Below, in pieces: positions 26,434 through 34,721 of a stretch of DNA of 64,000 bases; within the stretch, counting starts at the first letter, position 1, and every line of letters begins with the position of its first letter. Under the pieces are notes generated by a model. That model saw only the letters and a list, made by a program, of their open reading frames with translations. It did no database searches and was not told the origin of the DNA. A program made the position numbers and the translations under genes. The stretch is from UBA1672 sp964587815 (GTDB taxonomy: Bacteria > Pseudomonadota > Alphaproteobacteria > Micavibrionales > Micavibrionaceae), in NCBI GenBank assembly GCA_964587815.1, contig CAZPMH010000005.1, positions 1-64,000 on the forward strand, read 5' to 3'.

Positions 26434-27318
26434 TTATCGATCGCATGTGCTCTCAAGCGGTTCGATTGCGACCAGCTTTTGGGTCACGGAGAAATCATCG
26501 TAATCAATCGTCATGTCGCTGATCACGCCGTTTTCGTGGAAAATTGCCGACATTTCATAATCTGCCGCGGCGTCGGCATTTTTCAGAGGGAAGAAAGCCA
26601 GACGCAGATTCCATGCTTGTGATTTGATCAGATCTTCATCAATGAAATCTTTTACATCATCATCGGGTGTAAATGTTGCCTTTTTGCCAATGATGTTATT
26701 GATGTCGACCGGGCCTTCATCATCGCTGCCGTCGAACATGACAGCGTTATAAAATTTTGTGCCGCTTTTGATTTTTTCAATGACATCAATCGTATGCGCC
26801 ATGGGGAACAGCGTTCCTTCAGGCAGGGTGAAGACCAGATCTTCGGGAATGCTAAAGCGTGCTTCGTTCGGGTATTCCGTTCCGTTTGAGGCGACGCTGC
26901 CGCGTAATTCTTCCAGAACAACATCGCCACGTTTGCGCAAGGATGTGAAGTTAAATTCTTTTCCGTCAAATGACTCATATGTTGTAAAATTGCTGGTGAT
27001 GCGCACAGATGGCACTTCGACATATTCGTAGGTCATATCGAAGTGATGTTTTGAAACCCATGCATCGCATGCGGGCTGCCACTCATAAAACATTTTTCCC
27101 GATATATTTGCGATTTTCGCGCTGCTCGTTTTTGAGGACAGGCGTACGTCGTATAAAGCTTTATGCGGCTCTAAGCCGTTTGCAATTGCTTGATCAACAC
27201 CTGCATGCGCATTTGTTGCCCCCAAGAAAACGATAGCGCTCAGGCATGTCAGCGTTTTTTTAAATCCGAGACTGTGTCGTTTTGCGTTTTTCGGAGAAAG
27301 ATTTGATCGAATAAACAT
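26434..27318 (-). CDS. eipB: EipB-like periplasmic envelope protein (DUF1849)
   Basis: A 294-residue exported protein with signal peptide KKTLTCLSAIVFLGATNAHA near residues 20-39. The mature part begins PHKALYDVRLSS, the usual start of the EipB/DUF1849 beta-spiral, and contains the G-K-M-F-Y-E-W element. Two cysteines remain in the mature protein, Cys84 in P-A-C-D-A-W and Cys292 near the end, matching the single conserved disulfide of the family. In Brucella, EipB is needed for envelope integrity in the periplasm. The gene stands alone between divK and the GGDEF gene. A 14-bp palindrome covers its start codon. The family call is from motif memory, without alignment. Confidence 0.72.
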   Translation of the reverse strand: MFIRSNLSPKNAKRHSLGFKKTLTCLSAIVFLGATNAHAGVDQAIANGLEPHKALYDVRLSSKTSSAKIANISGKMFYEWQPACDAWVSKHHFDMTYEYVEVPSVRITSNFTTYESFDGKEFNFTSLRKRGDVVLEELRGSVASNGTEYPNEARFSIPEDLVFTLPEGTLFPMAHTIDVIEKIKSGTKFYNAVMFDGSDDEGPVDINNIIGKKATFTPDDDVKDFIDEDLIKSQAWNLRLAFFPLKNADAAADYEMSAIFHENGVISDMTIDYDDFSVTQKLVAIEPLESTCDR

Positions 27319-27324
27319 GTTTAT
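27311..27324. promoter_or_regulatory. palindrome overlapping the eipB start codon
   Basis: ATAAACATGTTTAT is a perfect 14-bp inverted repeat whose central CATG includes the initiator ATG of the leftward eipB gene. A protein bound here, or a hairpin in the mRNA, would directly affect initiation. It is AT-rich, so chance is a real alternative. Confidence 0.25.
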
Positions 27325-27643
27325 ACTCTGTTGTTTTGAAGCGTTTTGCTTTCAGCAGCTTCGAATTTTTTCGATATTTATAGTACCTCAAAGCGGCATA
27401 ATGGCAAAGCATTTGCTCATTACTAATTGCTTAGGGTTAATTTTCTCTAAACGGCAGCTTTTGCCGAATGCGGCACATTTTTCTGTAATATGGAAAATTA
27501 TTCTGTTGATTTTCGATGAAATAAGCTCCAAAAATCAAACGCAAGCCATTGATTTTTATTGAACAAATCACTTTTCGTCTTGTTTGGCACAGCATTCGCA
27601 ACGTTATGACTAAACTTATATTGCGTAACAAAAGGGTAGCATT
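27319..27643. other. 325-bp AT-rich intergenic region between eipB and the GGDEF gene
   Basis: This divergent spacer has no credible reading frame. It must hold the leftward eipB promoter and the rightward promoter of the diguanylate cyclase gene. The only distinct elements I see are the palindrome at its left edge and the sigma-54-like site at 27585-27600. Several A/T tracts lie between them, with no hairpin, tRNA or repeat. Confidence 0.6.
27585..27600 (+). promoter_or_regulatory. candidate sigma-54 promoter of the GGDEF gene
   Basis: TGGCAC followed by TCGCA places GG (27586-27587) and GC (27598-27599) exactly ten bases apart, the invariant spacing of -24/-12 promoters. Compared with the consensus TGGCACG-N4-TTGC it has two mismatches. 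Transcription would start about 30 bases before the ATG at 27644. Confidence 0.45.
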
Positions 27644-28396
27644 ATGTCGAAAGAATTGATTGACGAAACAAATATTACAAAAGGAGCCTATACCGAACGG
27701 TTTTTTGATGGCTCAAAAGAGTTTTTTAATTTCCTGAAAAAATCTACGGGCGAGCCTTCAAACCAGCATCACAATGTTGTTGAGCCTTTTGATCACAGGT
27801 CTGATCAGAAGAGCAGCGTCACTGACTTACTGAAGACCGCTTATTCGATGTTGGATCGTGCGCAAAGCCAGTTGGAGGAAAAAGAAAGTCGCATCAAGAA
27901 ACTAGAGGCTATTCTGACCATTGACGAATTGACAGGCTTGACCAACAGACGCGGTTTTTTCAAAGCCTTCGAAAGTGAGCTCGGCCGCACGAGCCGCGGA
28001 GAAAACCGTGGCGGACTTTTGCTTATGATTGATTTGGACAAATTCAAGGATATCAACGACACGCATGGTCACATGGCGGGTGATCGTGCTTTATGCATTG
28101 TTGCGGAATTTTTACAAAATTCTATCCGTACGATGGATATTGCAGCGCGCTTGGGTGGGGATGAATTTGTTCTGCTCTTTCCCAACACCTGTATAGCAGA
28201 GGCGATGAAGCGCGCAGATAAGTTGGAAAAAGACTTAAACTCTTTAACATTTCAATGGGATGGAAAGCGTATCCCGATTTACGGCAGCATCGGACTGAAA
28301 GATTATGCGGCGGGTGATACGATTGAGGGGATCATCCTTAGTGCGGATGCCGGCATGTATGACAATAAAGCTCAGAGGCGTAAGCAAATACATTAA
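27644..28396 (+). CDS. diguanylate cyclase (GGDEF domain)
   Basis: A 250-residue cytosolic protein made of about 80 poorly conserved residues, a coiled-coil stretch (LDRAQSQLEEKESRIKKLE), and a complete GGDEF domain. The domain starts at D-E-L-T-G-L-T-N-R-R, has the active-site GGDEF, and carries the inhibitory RTMD site five residues ahead of it. It should therefore make cyclic di-GMP with product inhibition. There is no receiver, PAS or membrane segment; the signal may enter through dimerisation by the coiled coil. A GGG ribosome-binding site precedes ATG, a sigma-54-like site lies upstream, and a strong terminator follows, so it is a single-gene unit. Confidence 0.93.
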   Translation: MSKELIDETNITKGAYTERFFDGSKEFFNFLKKSTGEPSNQHHNVVEPFDHRSDQKSSVTDLLKTAYSMLDRAQSQLEEKESRIKKLEAILTIDELTGLTNRRGFFKAFESELGRTSRGENRGGLLLMIDLDKFKDINDTHGHMAGDRALCIVAEFLQNSIRTMDIAARLGGDEFVLLFPNTCIAEAMKRADKLEKDLNSLTFQWDGKRIPIYGSIGLKDYAAGDTIEGIILSADAGMYDNKAQRRKQIH

Positions 28397-28472
28397 GCAA
28401 ATTAGAAGACCTTCTTCTCGCATTATGCGCCTACACTCACGCTACCCACACACTTGGCGTATATGCTTTAAA

Positions 28473-28511
28473 TCCGGATATGGCCGCCCCACGTCATATC
28501 CGGACTTTTTT
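28473..28511 (+). terminator. Rho-independent terminator after the GGDEF gene
   Basis: TCCGGATATG (28473-28482) pairs perfectly with CATATCCGGA (28495-28504) around a twelve-base loop, and the stem is followed by CTTTTTT. The ten-pair stem and T run make a convincing terminator about 80 bases after the stop codon. The rest of the 184-bp gap before the next gene holds nothing recognisable. Confidence 0.88.
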
Positions 28512-28580
28512 GTGACTTTGACAAGTTCCCATTATTCAGATTATATTTGCGCGCAAGAAAGAAATAATTTTGGGTGATTT

Positions 28581-29411
28581 ATGAATTTTCCGGTTCGCGC
28601 TTCAGATTTTGGTTTGGGCACGTCAACGCAGGCGCAGGCTGAGTTGGATGCGTTTTTGGCAAGCCCGCGGAATGTCGGGATTGACGGTCTTAAAGAATCT
28701 TTGCGCAATATCGTTCAAATCATGCAGGAACTGCAGGGCTATAATACGGGCCAAGATTTACAGCATTTGGCGCGCGGTGAGCATTCAGGCATCGCCATGC
28801 ATGGGTCGTTAAAAGATGACGAAGCCAAGAGAAAGAAGCAGCAATTTCTAAAAGAACTAATGGAAGAATTTGATCGTATCATGGCGATGAATTTCAATGC
28901 TGTTCTTCATGTTGTTCGCGAGAAGATCGACGATTTGAAAGACCTTATCGATGAGGAAATTGAGGCGCTGGATCAGCAAATTAAAGAGATGGCTGATAAT
29001 GACCTGCAAGCTGCGGCGCTTAAAAATTCCAGCACAAAGCGTAAAAAGCTTTTGCGTTTTCGTCGCCATGTTGAGGTGCATGAGAATATAGTCGAGAATT
29101 CGAAATCAACGGCAGAATTGATAGATGTGGCTGATCATCTTGAGAAAGATGCGAAGAAGTTTTTCAATGAAGGTGTTGTTCCTGACGTTGAGGCAGCAGA
29201 ACGCGCGCGCATGGGACCTATTGCTTATGCACGTGAAATGGTTTCTGACGTGACAGAGGGACTGTATGAGGCCGGAGCGGCGGCAAGCGCAGGGGTTGCG
29301 GCAGGCTTAAATAGCGTTGGCGGATCCAGTGATACGGATGAAAGTGACGGATCGGGCGAGTCGGGGCGTGGCGATGAAAGCAAGCCTGACGAAAATGATT
29401 ACGGGTTTTAA
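28581..29411 (+). CDS. hypothetical helical protein with acidic tail
   Basis: A 276-residue protein that I do not recognise. There is no signal peptide. Residues 30-175 are predicted helical with heptad-like Leu/Ile spacing, strongest in KIDDLKDLIDEEIEALDQQIKEM near 114-136, suggesting a coiled coil. A short small-residue stretch (GAAASAGVAAGLNSVGG) near 230-250 is only weakly hydrophobic. The last 35 residues are Ser/Asp/Glu/Gly-rich and probably disordered. A GGGTGA ribosome-binding site fits the ATG. It is convergent with another unrecognised gene. The overall make-up could fit a scaffold or a secreted effector, but nothing in the sequence decides this. Confidence 0.75.
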   Translation: MNFPVRASDFGLGTSTQAQAELDAFLASPRNVGIDGLKESLRNIVQIMQELQGYNTGQDLQHLARGEHSGIAMHGSLKDDEAKRKKQQFLKELMEEFDRIMAMNFNAVLHVVREKIDDLKDLIDEEIEALDQQIKEMADNDLQAAALKNSSTKRKKLLRFRRHVEVHENIVENSKSTAELIDVADHLEKDAKKFFNEGVVPDVEAAERARMGPIAYAREMVSDVTEGLYEAGAAASAGVAAGLNSVGGSSDTDESDGSGESGRGDESKPDENDYGF

Positions 29412-29422
29412 GACGACTTTTT

Positions 29423-30088
29423 TTAAGCAACCGGTATAGATGGCGTGCAAACTGCTAAATCTTCCTTCGGTGACAGATTGTCTACATCCATTGCGTTTCC
29501 ATTACCGCGATATTCCAGAGGTGGCAGATTGCTGTCATCAACACCCAGAACGGCTTCGTGATAGGCTTGTCTAATAATTTCGGCGAATTCCTCATTAGAC
29601 ATGTTTGCGGTTTCATCGGTGTCGAGAATGAATAATCTTGTGACATCAGCCTCAACCCAGTTTTCGCCATCACGGGCGAATTCCTGCATGTCGGGCTGAC
29701 CCATTGTGTTACCGACAGATAAAAGGCTTCCGTCTGCGCCGACTCTGTCATTGTAGTTTACATTTTCTGTGGTGCGGCCGTTTTCTTCAAGCACGCTGCC
29801 CGCGCCGCCGAACAGATCGCTGCCCGCCACGTGGATGCCCTTTTCGGCCAAAGCACATTTGAGCGCGTCATGGAACGCCAAAACATCAGGGGAAATGTCG
29901 CCGCTTTCATCATAGAATTCAATGCCTGCAGGCACAGCGATTTGCAAGTTCGCGCGACCGCCATTTTCGCCGTAACCGTGATCGTCAATGTTGACTGTAT
30001 AGCCAACGATATTTCCGAAGCTCAAGTCTCCATCGGACCCGCCTTGTGTTAGCCGGAAGTCTGTCGGCATTAATGTATCATCAGCCAT
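29423..30088 (-). CDS. hypothetical acidic soluble protein
   Basis: A 221-residue protein of unknown family with a very good AAGGTGA ribosome-binding site five bases before ATG. It is markedly acidic and Gly/Asn/Asp-rich, with no signal peptide or membrane segment. The only patterned region is FHDALKCALAEKGIHVAGSDLF near residues 72-93, a helix-strand unit, and a helical stretch around MSNEEFAEIIRQAYHEAVLG near 163-182. Two cysteines are present (K-C-A-L and V-C-T-P). It is convergent with the helical orphan at 28581-29411 and 62 bp downstream of aspS on the same strand, so it could be read from the aspS promoter. Confidence 0.75.
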   Translation of the reverse strand: MADDTLMPTDFRLTQGGSDGDLSFGNIVGYTVNIDDHGYGENGGRANLQIAVPAGIEFYDESGDISPDVLAFHDALKCALAEKGIHVAGSDLFGGAGSVLEENGRTTENVNYNDRVGADGSLLSVGNTMGQPDMQEFARDGENWVEADVTRLFILDTDETANMSNEEFAEIIRQAYHEAVLGVDDSNLPPLEYRGNGNAMDVDNLSPKEDLAVCTPSIPVA

Positions 30089-30150
30089 TTTTTATCACCT
30101 TTGTTTTTTATATGTAAAACATTACCAAATTTTGCCGCGTCAGGCGAAAA

Positions 30151-31965
30151 TTAAGCAGCGTCTGTCATTTTCTTCGGCGTTGCGATTTTAAGGTGCAAAT
30201 CTTTGAGGAGTTTCTCATCAACCACGCTAGGCGCTTGCATCATCTGGTCTTCATATTGGCCGTTCATAACAAAGGCATAGACTTCGCGCAGGTTCGGCTC
30301 ATCAGCGAGCAACATGATGATACGGTCAACACCAAAGGCCAGCCCGCCGTGGGGTGGTGCGCCATAACGCATCGCGTTGAGCATGCCGCCGAATTCTGCT
30401 TCTAAAACAGCCTTGTCATAGCCAGCGATTGCGAAAGCCTTTTCCATGATTTCGGGCTTGTGGTTTCGGATTGCGCCAGAAGCCAGTTCAAAGCCGTTAC
30501 ACACGCAGTCATATTGGAAGGCGTAGATATCGAGCGGGTCTTTATTGTCCAGATCGTCCATTCCGCCTTGCGGCATAGAGAACGGATTGTGGGAGAAGTC
30601 GATTTTTTGTTGGCTCTCATCGAATTCATACATCGGGAAGTCTACAATCCAGCAGAGTTTGTAAACGCCCTGCTCTCTTGCGGCTTCGTGATTTTCAGGA
30701 AACGCGTCACAAATTGCATCACGCGCCGCACCTGCGAATTTTGCGGCGGGGCCTTCCTGATTACAGATGAAGAAGATGGCATCGCCGTCTTCACAGCCTG
30801 AAATTTCCTTAATCGCGCTTTGTGCGGCTTCTGGGATGAATTTTGCAATCGGGCCTTTGCCCTCACCGTCAGCGAACAGAACGTAACCTAAACCAGGTGC
30901 ACCTTCACCCTGTGCCCAGCTGTTGAGTTTGTCGAAAAAGCTGCGCGGTTGGTCGGCAACCTTTGGTGCACGGATTGCTCGGACAACGCCGCCTTTTGCA
31001 ATCACGCCTTTGAAGGCTTTAAATTCAACATCGTCTCGGGCGAAAACCTCAGTCACGTCACAAATTTCCAGCGGGTTGCGCAAGTCAGGCTTATCAGAGC
31101 CGTATTTTAGCATCGCCTCTTTGTATGGAATAGAGTCACACCAGATCACTTCGCGGTTTTCGCCTGTGAAATCGGCGAATTCCTTAAATAAGTTTTCGAT
31201 GACGGGCTGCATGGTGTTGTGGACATCGTCCTGCGTTACAAAGCTCATTTCCACGTCGAGTTGGTAGAATTCAGCCAAACGGTCGGCGCGGCCGTCTTCA
31301 TCACGGAAACAAGGCGCGATTTGGAAATATTTGTCAAAACCGCTCATCATCAAAAGCTGTTTGAATTGCTGTGGCGCTTGAGGCAGTGCGTAGAATTTCC
31401 CCGGGTGCAGGCGTGACGGCACAAGATAATCGCGCGCGCCTTCGGGCGAGCTGGCTGTCAGGATTGGGGTTTGGAATTCCTGAAAGCCCTGCGCGTACAT
31501 TTTCTCGCGCATGGTGCGGATGACATCGTTACGTAAGCGGATTTTGTTCTGCATTCCCTCTCGGCGCAGATCAAGATAGCGGTATCTTAGACGGATATCC
31601 TCGCCCGCACCGTCGTCTTCATAGACTTGGAAGGGAATAACATCGGCGGCGGATTGCAGCTCAGCCTTTTCAATTTCAATCTCAATCTCGCCGGTTTTCA
31701 TTTTCGGGTTGATTGTGTCTTCTGATCGTGCCTTGACTGTGCCTTCAATTGTGACCACGCTTTCCACACGCCAGTTTTCGAGCGTTGAAAAGAGCGGTGA
31801 GCCTTCCTCAGCCACGCATTGCGTCAAACCGTGGGTATCGCGCAAAATAATAAATAACACGCCGCCCAGATCGTAAATTCGATTGATCCAGCCCGAGAGC
31901 TTAACCGTCTCACCAACGTGGCTTTTGTTTAATTCATCACATTTATGCGTTCTAAAGGCGTGCAT
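30151..31965 (-). CDS. aspS: aspartyl-tRNA synthetase
   Basis: Class II synthetase charging tRNA-Asp, and probably also tRNA-Asn in bacteria without AsnRS. The ATG at 31965 is chosen because the protein then begins MHAFRTHKCDELN, as in relatives, with GGAA upstream; an ATG twelve codons earlier gives an atypical extension. The protein has 604 residues: an N-terminal OB domain (GWINRIYDLGGVLFI), class II motif 2 (APCFRDEDGRADR), a GAD insertion of bacterial type, and motif 3 (GLAFGVDRI). The bacterial-size GAD domain sets it apart from archaeal-type AspRS. It is followed by an unrecognised gene and diverges from a small orphan. Confidence 0.96.
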   Translation of the reverse strand: MHAFRTHKCDELNKSHVGETVKLSGWINRIYDLGGVLFIILRDTHGLTQCVAEEGSPLFSTLENWRVESVVTIEGTVKARSEDTINPKMKTGEIEIEIEKAELQSAADVIPFQVYEDDGAGEDIRLRYRYLDLRREGMQNKIRLRNDVIRTMREKMYAQGFQEFQTPILTASSPEGARDYLVPSRLHPGKFYALPQAPQQFKQLLMMSGFDKYFQIAPCFRDEDGRADRLAEFYQLDVEMSFVTQDDVHNTMQPVIENLFKEFADFTGENREVIWCDSIPYKEAMLKYGSDKPDLRNPLEICDVTEVFARDDVEFKAFKGVIAKGGVVRAIRAPKVADQPRSFFDKLNSWAQGEGAPGLGYVLFADGEGKGPIAKFIPEAAQSAIKEISGCEDGDAIFFICNQEGPAAKFAGAARDAICDAFPENHEAAREQGVYKLCWIVDFPMYEFDESQQKIDFSHNPFSMPQGGMDDLDNKDPLDIYAFQYDCVCNGFELASGAIRNHKPEIMEKAFAIAGYDKAVLEAEFGGMLNAMRYGAPPHGGLAFGVDRIIMLLADEPNLREVYAFVMNGQYEDQMMQAPSVVDEKLLKDLHLKIATPKKMTDAA

Positions 31966-32040
31966 TGTTTTATTTCCGTATTTTTTTTGTTGATATGACA
32001 CGATTTATAGAGGAATTACAGGCTTTTGCAAGTTTCGCTT

Positions 32041-32070
32041 TTGACCATTTCAGAAAAACTGTGGTATCTT
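32041..32070 (+). promoter_or_regulatory. candidate promoter of the small orphan gene
   Basis: TTGACC (32041-32046) and TATCTT (32065-32070) are 18 bp apart and lie about 40 bases before the ATG at 32113. The match is fair, and the site is the best candidate in this divergent spacer. Confidence 0.4.
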
Positions 32071-32112
32071 CGTAAAATACTTATACAAAAGCAAAATAAA
32101 AGGATTTAGGAT

Positions 32113-32442
32113 ATGGGTGTTATTGGCGGTTTAGGCAAGATTGCAGAGAGAATGGGTTTAGGCGATTTCGGCCTTCGCGGAGAGTTCGAGCATAAGAATG
32201 TCGGGCCCGAGGTTATGGAGGCACTTGAACAAGTTCTTGCTCCCGAAGCCCTGAATAGCATGCGTGCAATGATTGACCAGTTAAACAACGATGGCGTTGA
32301 CGGTATTGATAACCGTGAGTTCACACAGTCGCAGGTCTCTGAGAATCTTTATATTATCGCCGAACATAATAATAGCGAGCACATGACTGATGAGATGCGC
32401 GATATGCTTCGGTCAACGGCTGAAGATCTCGTGGTCGGATAA
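32113..32442 (+). CDS. small hypothetical protein
   Basis: A 109-residue acidic protein that I do not recognise. It has no signal peptide or membrane helix. The N-terminus is Gly-rich (MGVIGGLGKIAERMGLGDFG), and the middle contains L-N-N-D-G-V-D-G-I-D-N-R-E-F, which resembles a calcium-binding EF-hand-like loop (D-G-V-D-G-I-D). Only one such loop is present, so this is weak. It has an AGGA ribosome-binding site and its own candidate promoter, and it sits alone between aspS and rnd. The codon pattern and the initiation signals support it as a real gene. Confidence 0.7.
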   Translation: MGVIGGLGKIAERMGLGDFGLRGEFEHKNVGPEVMEALEQVLAPEALNSMRAMIDQLNNDGVDGIDNREFTQSQVSENLYIIAEHNNSEHMTDEMRDMLRSTAEDLVVG

Positions 32443-32538
32443 AACTACTGTTTGTTGATCGGTTTTTGAATTCTTCCTTATTGGCTTGGATGGGCGTTTT
32501 TCTTGTTGTATGATTGCGACTTATAGTTAAGGAGCATC

Positions 32539-33690
32539 ATGACAATACTCACGCGCACCAAAGATGTGGAAGCATTCTGCAACGGGCTTTCAAAACACGA
32601 TTTCATCACGATAGATACGGAATTTTTGCGGGAGAAAACATATTTCCCGAAATTATGCCTGATCCAGATAAGCGGGCCTGATAAGAAGGCTGTGGCGATT
32701 GACCCGCTCGCGGAGGGGATAGATTTATCATCCGTTTATGATGTGTTGTTCAACAAAGATATTTTAAAGGTGATGCATTCAGGGCGTCAGGATGTGGAGA
32801 TTTTTTACAATCTGACCAAACGCGTGATTGAGCCGATTTTTGACACGCAGATTGCAGCGATGGTGTGCGGCTATGGCGATTCCATCGGGTATGAGAAATT
32901 GGTGCGCAATATCACAGGCGGCAGCGTGGATAAGAGCTCTCAATTTACCGATTGGTCGCGCAGGCCGTTGAGTGAGAAGCAATTGAATTATGCGCTCGGC
33001 GATGTCACGCATTTGTGTGATGTGTATTTGAGTTTGCGCAAAACCTTAGATAAGCGCGGACGCACCGATTGGGTGATGCAGGAAGAAAAAATTCTGAACG
33101 ACCCCGCGACCTATGAAAATGACCCGTATAAAGCGTGGGAGCGGATAAAGATCAGGTCGCCGAAACCGAAGAGTTTAGCCATTTTACGCGAGGTTGCGGC
33201 GTGGCGCGAGATGCAAGCACAGAAGCGGGACGTTCCGAAAAACTGGGTGATGCGTGATGATACGTTAGCAGACATTGCGGGACAAGCGCCGAAGGATGTG
33301 AAGCAGTTGACCAAGACGCGGAACCTGTCCAAAGATGCTGCGCAGGGCAAGACGGGGAAGAAATTGCTGCAGGCGGTGGAGAAGGCTTTGTCCAGCCCGA
33401 AGGAGAACTGGCCGACACCGAAAAAACCTGTCCACCTGACATCGGAGCAAAGTGCAACCGTTGATATTTTGAAAATGCTGTTAAAGGTGCAAAGCGCGGT
33501 TGAGGATGTTGCACCGAAAATTATCGCCAGTGCCGCTGATATTGAAGCAATTGCGTTGGATGACAACGCGGATGTTCCCGCGCTCAAGGGCTGGCGGCGT
33601 GAGATTTTTGGCAATGATGCGCTGGCGATTAAGCACGGAAAACTTGCGTTAGGCATTAAGAACGGTACTATTACAAAGTTTCAAATTTAA
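32539..33690 (+). CDS. rnd: ribonuclease D
   Basis: 3'-5' exoribonuclease that trims tRNA precursors. In the 383-residue protein the DEDD exonuclease domain has Asp26 and Glu28 in I-D-T-E-F, the second motif in MHSGRQDVEIF, and the third in Y-A-L-G-D-V-T-H-L. One HRDC domain follows (ILREVAAWREMQAQKRDVPKNWV style, near residues 220-290), and a second, weaker helical region precedes the C-terminus. Size and layout match RNase D. SD AAGGAG precedes the ATG. It is followed 25 bp later by a SixA-like phosphatase gene on the same strand, so the two may be co-transcribed. Confidence 0.94.
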   Translation: MTILTRTKDVEAFCNGLSKHDFITIDTEFLREKTYFPKLCLIQISGPDKKAVAIDPLAEGIDLSSVYDVLFNKDILKVMHSGRQDVEIFYNLTKRVIEPIFDTQIAAMVCGYGDSIGYEKLVRNITGGSVDKSSQFTDWSRRPLSEKQLNYALGDVTHLCDVYLSLRKTLDKRGRTDWVMQEEKILNDPATYENDPYKAWERIKIRSPKPKSLAILREVAAWREMQAQKRDVPKNWVMRDDTLADIAGQAPKDVKQLTKTRNLSKDAAQGKTGKKLLQAVEKALSSPKENWPTPKKPVHLTSEQSATVDILKMLLKVQSAVEDVAPKIIASAADIEAIALDDNADVPALKGWRREIFGNDALAIKHGKLALGIKNGTITKFQI

Positions 33691-33715
33691 ATTTTAACGC
33701 GGAAAGTTGGCGCCT

Positions 33716-34279
33716 ATGGCTGATAAGACAGATGCATTTGAGGGCAAGACCCTGTTTTTGCTGCGCCATGCGATGGCTTTGAGCGATGGTGGCGCGGGCG
33801 ATAAAGCGCGGCGACTGGCTCCGCGCGGGGTTGAGGATGCGGAAGCGCTCGGCAGGCTTATGGCGAAACAAAATTACGTGCCTGATTTTGTGCTGTGCTC
33901 ATCGGCGGTGCGGACGCGCCAGACGTTTGAGCATTTGAAGCTGAATATTCCAACCGCGGCGATACGATTTGAAGATGATCTTTACAGCGGCTCGACAGGC
34001 GATTATCTGCATATGATTCAGAGTATTTCCGATGATTACAATCGTGTGCTCGTCGTGGCGCACAACCCGAGTATTTATGAGCTGGTGATTTTACTGGCGG
34101 CGCAAGGGGCGGATTCTGTGATGCAGCGCTTAACCGAAGGCTATCACCCCGCCACATTGAGCATTGTGCAGTGCAAGTGCAAGAAATGGGCGGATATTCA
34201 GCCCGCGGAAAATACACTCGCCGATTTTACCGACCCGATGGATTACAACGCCCCGCCCCGCCCGACACGGTGGATGTAG
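33716..34279 (+). CDS. SixA-like histidine phosphatase
   Basis: A 187-residue histidine phosphatase (phosphoglycerate-mutase fold). The catalytic R-H-A motif is at His18 in LFLLRHAMAL, followed by a conserved Arg in R-T-R-Q-T-F-E-H and the second His in V-V-A-H-N-P-S-I-Y-E-L. This set, with the short length, is typical of the SixA branch, whose E. coli member dephosphorylates phosphohistidine in a phosphotransferase component. The substrate here could equally be an HPt of the local hybrid kinases, which is speculation. ATG at 33716 is chosen with GGAAAG ten bases upstream; an in-frame TTG three codons earlier is less likely. Confidence 0.85.
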   Translation: MADKTDAFEGKTLFLLRHAMALSDGGAGDKARRLAPRGVEDAEALGRLMAKQNYVPDFVLCSSAVRTRQTFEHLKLNIPTAAIRFEDDLYSGSTGDYLHMIQSISDDYNRVLVVAHNPSIYELVILLAAQGADSVMQRLTEGYHPATLSIVQCKCKKWADIQPAENTLADFTDPMDYNAPPRPTRWM

Positions 34280-34294
34280 CTTTTAAAAGCGATA

Positions 34295-34717
34295 TTAACT
34301 TTCTTTAAAATGGATCAGCTTTGATTCTTTGAAACAAACGTTTAATTTGAATACAGCTAATTTTTCTTGTTCGGTTTGATTTATATCTTCGATTAACAAA
34401 GGCTTTGATGGAGAAGTGAGCAGCTTATATGCCTTATTTTTATTGCACCAATCATATCCATAAAGCCCTCTTTCGCTACAGCAAATCCAGCTGAAAATGT
34501 TCTGCTTAACCTCTTTTTCTTGCAACGATTCAGAAATTTTTGGCATGGCCTGCACGTCTTCATAAATATTATCTAATACACTAATTTTATCTGCGAGAAC
34601 TTTCGGGAGAGGTCCGAAGCCTCCAGTAGAAAAAATACCAAGAAGACCGTTTTTATCGACCGCTATCCAATCACACTCATTTAGTAATGCGTCATGTTCA
34701 GAAACGAATTCAATCAT
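34295..34717 (-). CDS. hypothetical protein, AT-rich orphan
   Basis: A 140-residue soluble protein of unknown function. Its base composition differs from its surroundings: hand counts give 16 G+C of 60 at 34321-34380 and 20 of 60 at 34381-34440, while flanking genes are near half. Near the N-terminus it has CDWIAVDKNGLLGIFSTGGFG, a pattern I associate with small proteins that include candidate immunity proteins; I cannot confirm this. The middle has paired cysteines (WICCSERGLYGYDWC). It lies 4 bp upstream of hda in the same orientation, in a slot normally without a gene. Composition and position suggest recent acquisition. Confidence 0.65.
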   Translation of the reverse strand: MIEFVSEHDALLNECDWIAVDKNGLLGIFSTGGFGPLPKVLADKISVLDNIYEDVQAMPKISESLQEKEVKQNIFSWICCSERGLYGYDWCNKNKAYKLLTSPSKPLLIEDINQTEQEKLAVFKLNVCFKESKLIHFKES

Positions 34718-34721
34718 TTAA

